Source: Chlamydia trachomatis
GTDB taxonomy: Bacteria > Chlamydiota > Chlamydiia > Chlamydiales > JAAKFR01
Assembly (NCBI GenBank): GCA_945861315.1
Contig: CAMAUB010000010.1
Coordinates: 1-16,332, forward strand
Direction of reading: 5' to 3'
Length of the DNA stretch: 16,332 nt
Shown here: positions 15,374-16,332 of the stretch, in pieces
How the letters are laid out: every line of letters begins with the position of its first letter
How positions within the stretch are numbered: position 1 is the first letter of the stretch
Notes under the pieces: generated by a model
Told to the model about the DNA's origin: nothing
Seen by the model: only the letters and a program-made list of their open reading frames with translations
The model's database searches: none
Program-made: the position numbers and the translations under genes

Positions 15374-15619
15374 AAAAATTAATAATAAAAATTTTATCGT
15401 ATACTCACCTTAGAGCTCGTAAGGCAATAAACATTTATTTAATTTAACAAAATTCAGAGTGTTCCTCGACCAACTTTATAAAGTTGCTCTTCGTCTCACT
15501 CTTCGCTTTTTGCTCTTCCATTTGGCAATGCTTATGAAGCACGTTTGTTTTGAGCTTGAATGAGTATATTTCAGGCTGCCCCAGCTTAGAACTGTACATT
15601 ATACTGTGCATCTATTAGA
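15374..15619. other. Gene-poor spacer between uvrB and the toxin-antitoxin pair
   Basis: An AT-rich 246-base stretch. It holds a perfect 16-base palindrome CAACTTTATAAAGTTG (15471-15486), framed at a distance by AGAGTG (15456-15461) and CACTCT (15497-15502). On the minus strand a 25-codon frame (15444-15521, MEEQKAKSETK...) extends upstream without a start and could be a gene remnant, but I recognise nothing. No tRNA or clear uvrB terminator is visible. Confidence 0.5.
15591..15610 (+). promoter_or_regulatory. Candidate promoter/operator of the toxin-antitoxin operon
   Basis: ACTGTACA (15591-15598) and ACTGTGCA (15603-15610) form a direct repeat with a 12-base period, each containing a TGTRCA near-palindrome. 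The -10-like TATACT (15600-15605) lies between and inside them. No good -35 box is seen. Such a layout suits autorepression by the HTH antitoxin, but this is inference. Confidence 0.35.
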
Positions 15620-15937
15620 ATGGGGTTTGTGATCAAGATCCGAAAAACTTCAGAGTTTGATGAGTGGATAGCCTCTCTTAGATTAAAAGAGCAGGGCCAA
15701 ATAGAGGCCCGCCTCTTTCGCATCGAAAGCTTTGACCATTTCGGTGATTGTAAACCCATTGGAGGCATAGATTATGCTCTATTTGAACTTCGGTGGAACA
15801 ATGGTTGGAGACTCTATTTTTATCGAGATGGAGTATCTAGCATTACAATTTTGCTGGGAGGCAAGAAAAATGACCAAAAAAAAGACATCAAGAAAGCAAT
15901 CATTTTGCTTCGAAGATACGCCCATTGTGAGGAGTAA
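15620..15937 (+). CDS. higB: RelE/HigB-type addiction-module toxin
   Basis: A 105-aa protein of the 'addiction module killer protein' branch of the RelE/ParE superfamily, whose members are usually ribosome-dependent mRNA endonucleases. The family pattern is followed throughout: KTSEFDEWIASL, ARLFRIESFDHFGDCKPIGG, YALFELRWNNGWRLYFYRDG, then LLGGKKNDQKKDIKKAIILL. The toxin precedes the antitoxin, as in higBA, and overlaps it by 68 bases. ATG 15620 has no strong ribosome-binding site, which would fit low toxin output. Whether it is active is unknown; no truncation or frameshift is visible. Confidence 0.85.
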   Translation: MGFVIKIRKTSEFDEWIASLRLKEQGQIEARLFRIESFDHFGDCKPIGGIDYALFELRWNNGWRLYFYRDGVSSITILLGGKKNDQKKDIKKAIILLRRYAHCEE

Positions 15938-16199
15938 AAAAGCAGCAGTGCTTTCAAAACATAAGCCAGCTGATTTTTTTAAATATCATGATAAGGTTGC
16001 TATTGCTCTTTTAGAGAGCCTCGAAGAGAACGATGCAGGTGCCTTCTTGGAAATCCTTGACGCTTATTTGAAGGTCAATCGAGCACAAGTAGCCCGCGAG
16101 ACAGATCTCTCTAGAACAACGGTGCAAAAAGCGCTTTCGGCAGAGGGCAATCCGACAATTCGGACCATTGCCAAAATCGTTCATCAATCTGTGGCATGA
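15870..16199 (+). CDS. higA: HTH antitoxin of the addiction module (HigA-like)
   Basis: A 109-residue protein whose C-terminal half is a Cro/C1-type helix-turn-helix: LEILDAYLKVNRAQVARETDLSRTTVQKALSAEGNPTIRTIAKIV. NPT-xxTIAK is typical of the 'addiction module antidote protein' family partnered with this toxin type. It should bind the toxin and repress the operon. I start it at ATG 15870 because GGGAGG (15856-15861) lies eight bases upstream; the same frame is open back to 15774 but that part is the toxin gene read in another frame. The basic N-terminus (MTKKKTSRKQSF) is probably flexible. This is the last gene before the edge hairpin. Confidence 0.85.
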   Translation: MTKKKTSRKQSFCFEDTPIVRSKKAAVLSKHKPADFFKYHDKVAIALLESLEENDAGAFLEILDAYLKVNRAQVARETDLSRTTVQKALSAEGNPTIRTIAKIVHQSVA

Positions 16200-16231
16200 T
16201 CCTAGAAACGGCGATTCGAGATGGCAAAGTG

Positions 16232-16332
16232 GTGCAAGATTTTGATTCAGAATCACATAGGGCAGTGGACACACATTTCCAAACGGCGAAGGGGTCCACT
16301 GCCCTATGCGATTATGGGTCAAAATCTTGCAC
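16232..16332. repeat. 39-bp imperfect inverted repeat ending at the window edge
   Basis: Bases 16232-16270 pair with 16294-16332 at 35 of 39 positions, around a 23-base spacer. Two of the four mismatches would be G-U pairs in plus-strand RNA and one in minus-strand RNA. The right arm ends at the last base of the window, so it may continue. It lies 32 bases after the antitoxin stop and might act as that operon's terminator, but no U-tract can be seen. Confidence 0.8.

Noticed and set aside
15444..15580. Transposase remnant on the minus strand
   Set aside because: An open stretch of about 44 codons (MEEQKAKSETK...) has no start for its longer form, and I cannot match it to any family, so it is only mentioned in the spacer entry.
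15774..15869. N-terminal extension of the antitoxin
   Set aside because: This stretch is the toxin gene read in another frame, and a strong ribosome-binding site sits just before ATG 15870.
16011..16322. Minus-strand 103-codon ORF across the antitoxin and edge hairpin
   Set aside because: It is antisense to a well-supported helix-turn-helix gene and shows no family features.
16232..16332. Integron attC site
   Set aside because: The arm ends lack the GTTRRRY-type core and the cassette layout of integrons, and no integrase is present.

Overview
The window reads as a piece of a Chlamydiales chromosome, most likely from an environmental ('chlamydia-like') lineage rather than Chlamydia itself. 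Three things suggest this. (i) A minus-strand operon (122-3930) has the content and order I remember from C. trachomatis CT646-CT647-CT648-ygfA. (ii) There is a tandem pair of TyrP-type aromatic amino-acid permeases. (iii) trpS and uvrB, which I recall as neighbours in Chlamydia (CT585-CT586), lie close together with two extra genes between them. This assignment rests on recalled synteny and family recognition; no search was run.

Layout. 1-83: a perfect 31-bp inverted repeat at the window edge. 122-3930 (minus): a tightly overlapping operon encoding a PilM/GspL-like bitopic protein, a small bitopic PilO/GspM-like protein, an MORN-type repeat lipoprotein and 5-formyltetrahydrofolate cyclo-ligase, driven by a near-consensus promoter at 3964-3992. 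4002-5453 (plus): a YggT-family membrane protein, a tRNA-dihydrouridine synthase and an acylphosphatase, all overlapping. 5484-8900 (plus): two TyrP-type permeases and tryptophanyl-tRNA synthetase; the second permease and trpS overlap by ATGA, so uptake and charging of an aromatic amino acid appear coupled. 8961-11516 (plus): an 851-residue accessory protein with its own promoter. 11596-13263 (minus): an FAD-dependent glycerol-3-phosphate dehydrogenase that begins with a lipoprotein signal peptide. 13367-15373 (plus): uvrB. 15620-16199 (plus): a toxin-first toxin-antitoxin pair. 16232-16332: a 39-bp imperfect inverted repeat ending exactly at the window edge.

The best candidate for something undescribed is the 851-residue protein. 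It joins a two-helix hydrophobic hairpin near the N-terminus (as in chlamydial inclusion-membrane proteins), an array of about six eukaryotic-type IQ (calmodulin-binding) motifs built from recently duplicated DNA, and a C-terminal region with a GHSLAG nucleophile elbow and the element order of a class-3 lipase. It looks like a host-directed effector: membrane-anchored, calmodulin-responsive and possibly lipolytic. Next in interest are the lipoprotein-type GlpD, which would place the enzyme outside the cytoplasm, and the glpD-uvrB intergenic region, where the glpD ribosome-binding site and first codons are duplicated in inverted orientation to make a 9-codon leader ORF that ends on the uvrB start codon.
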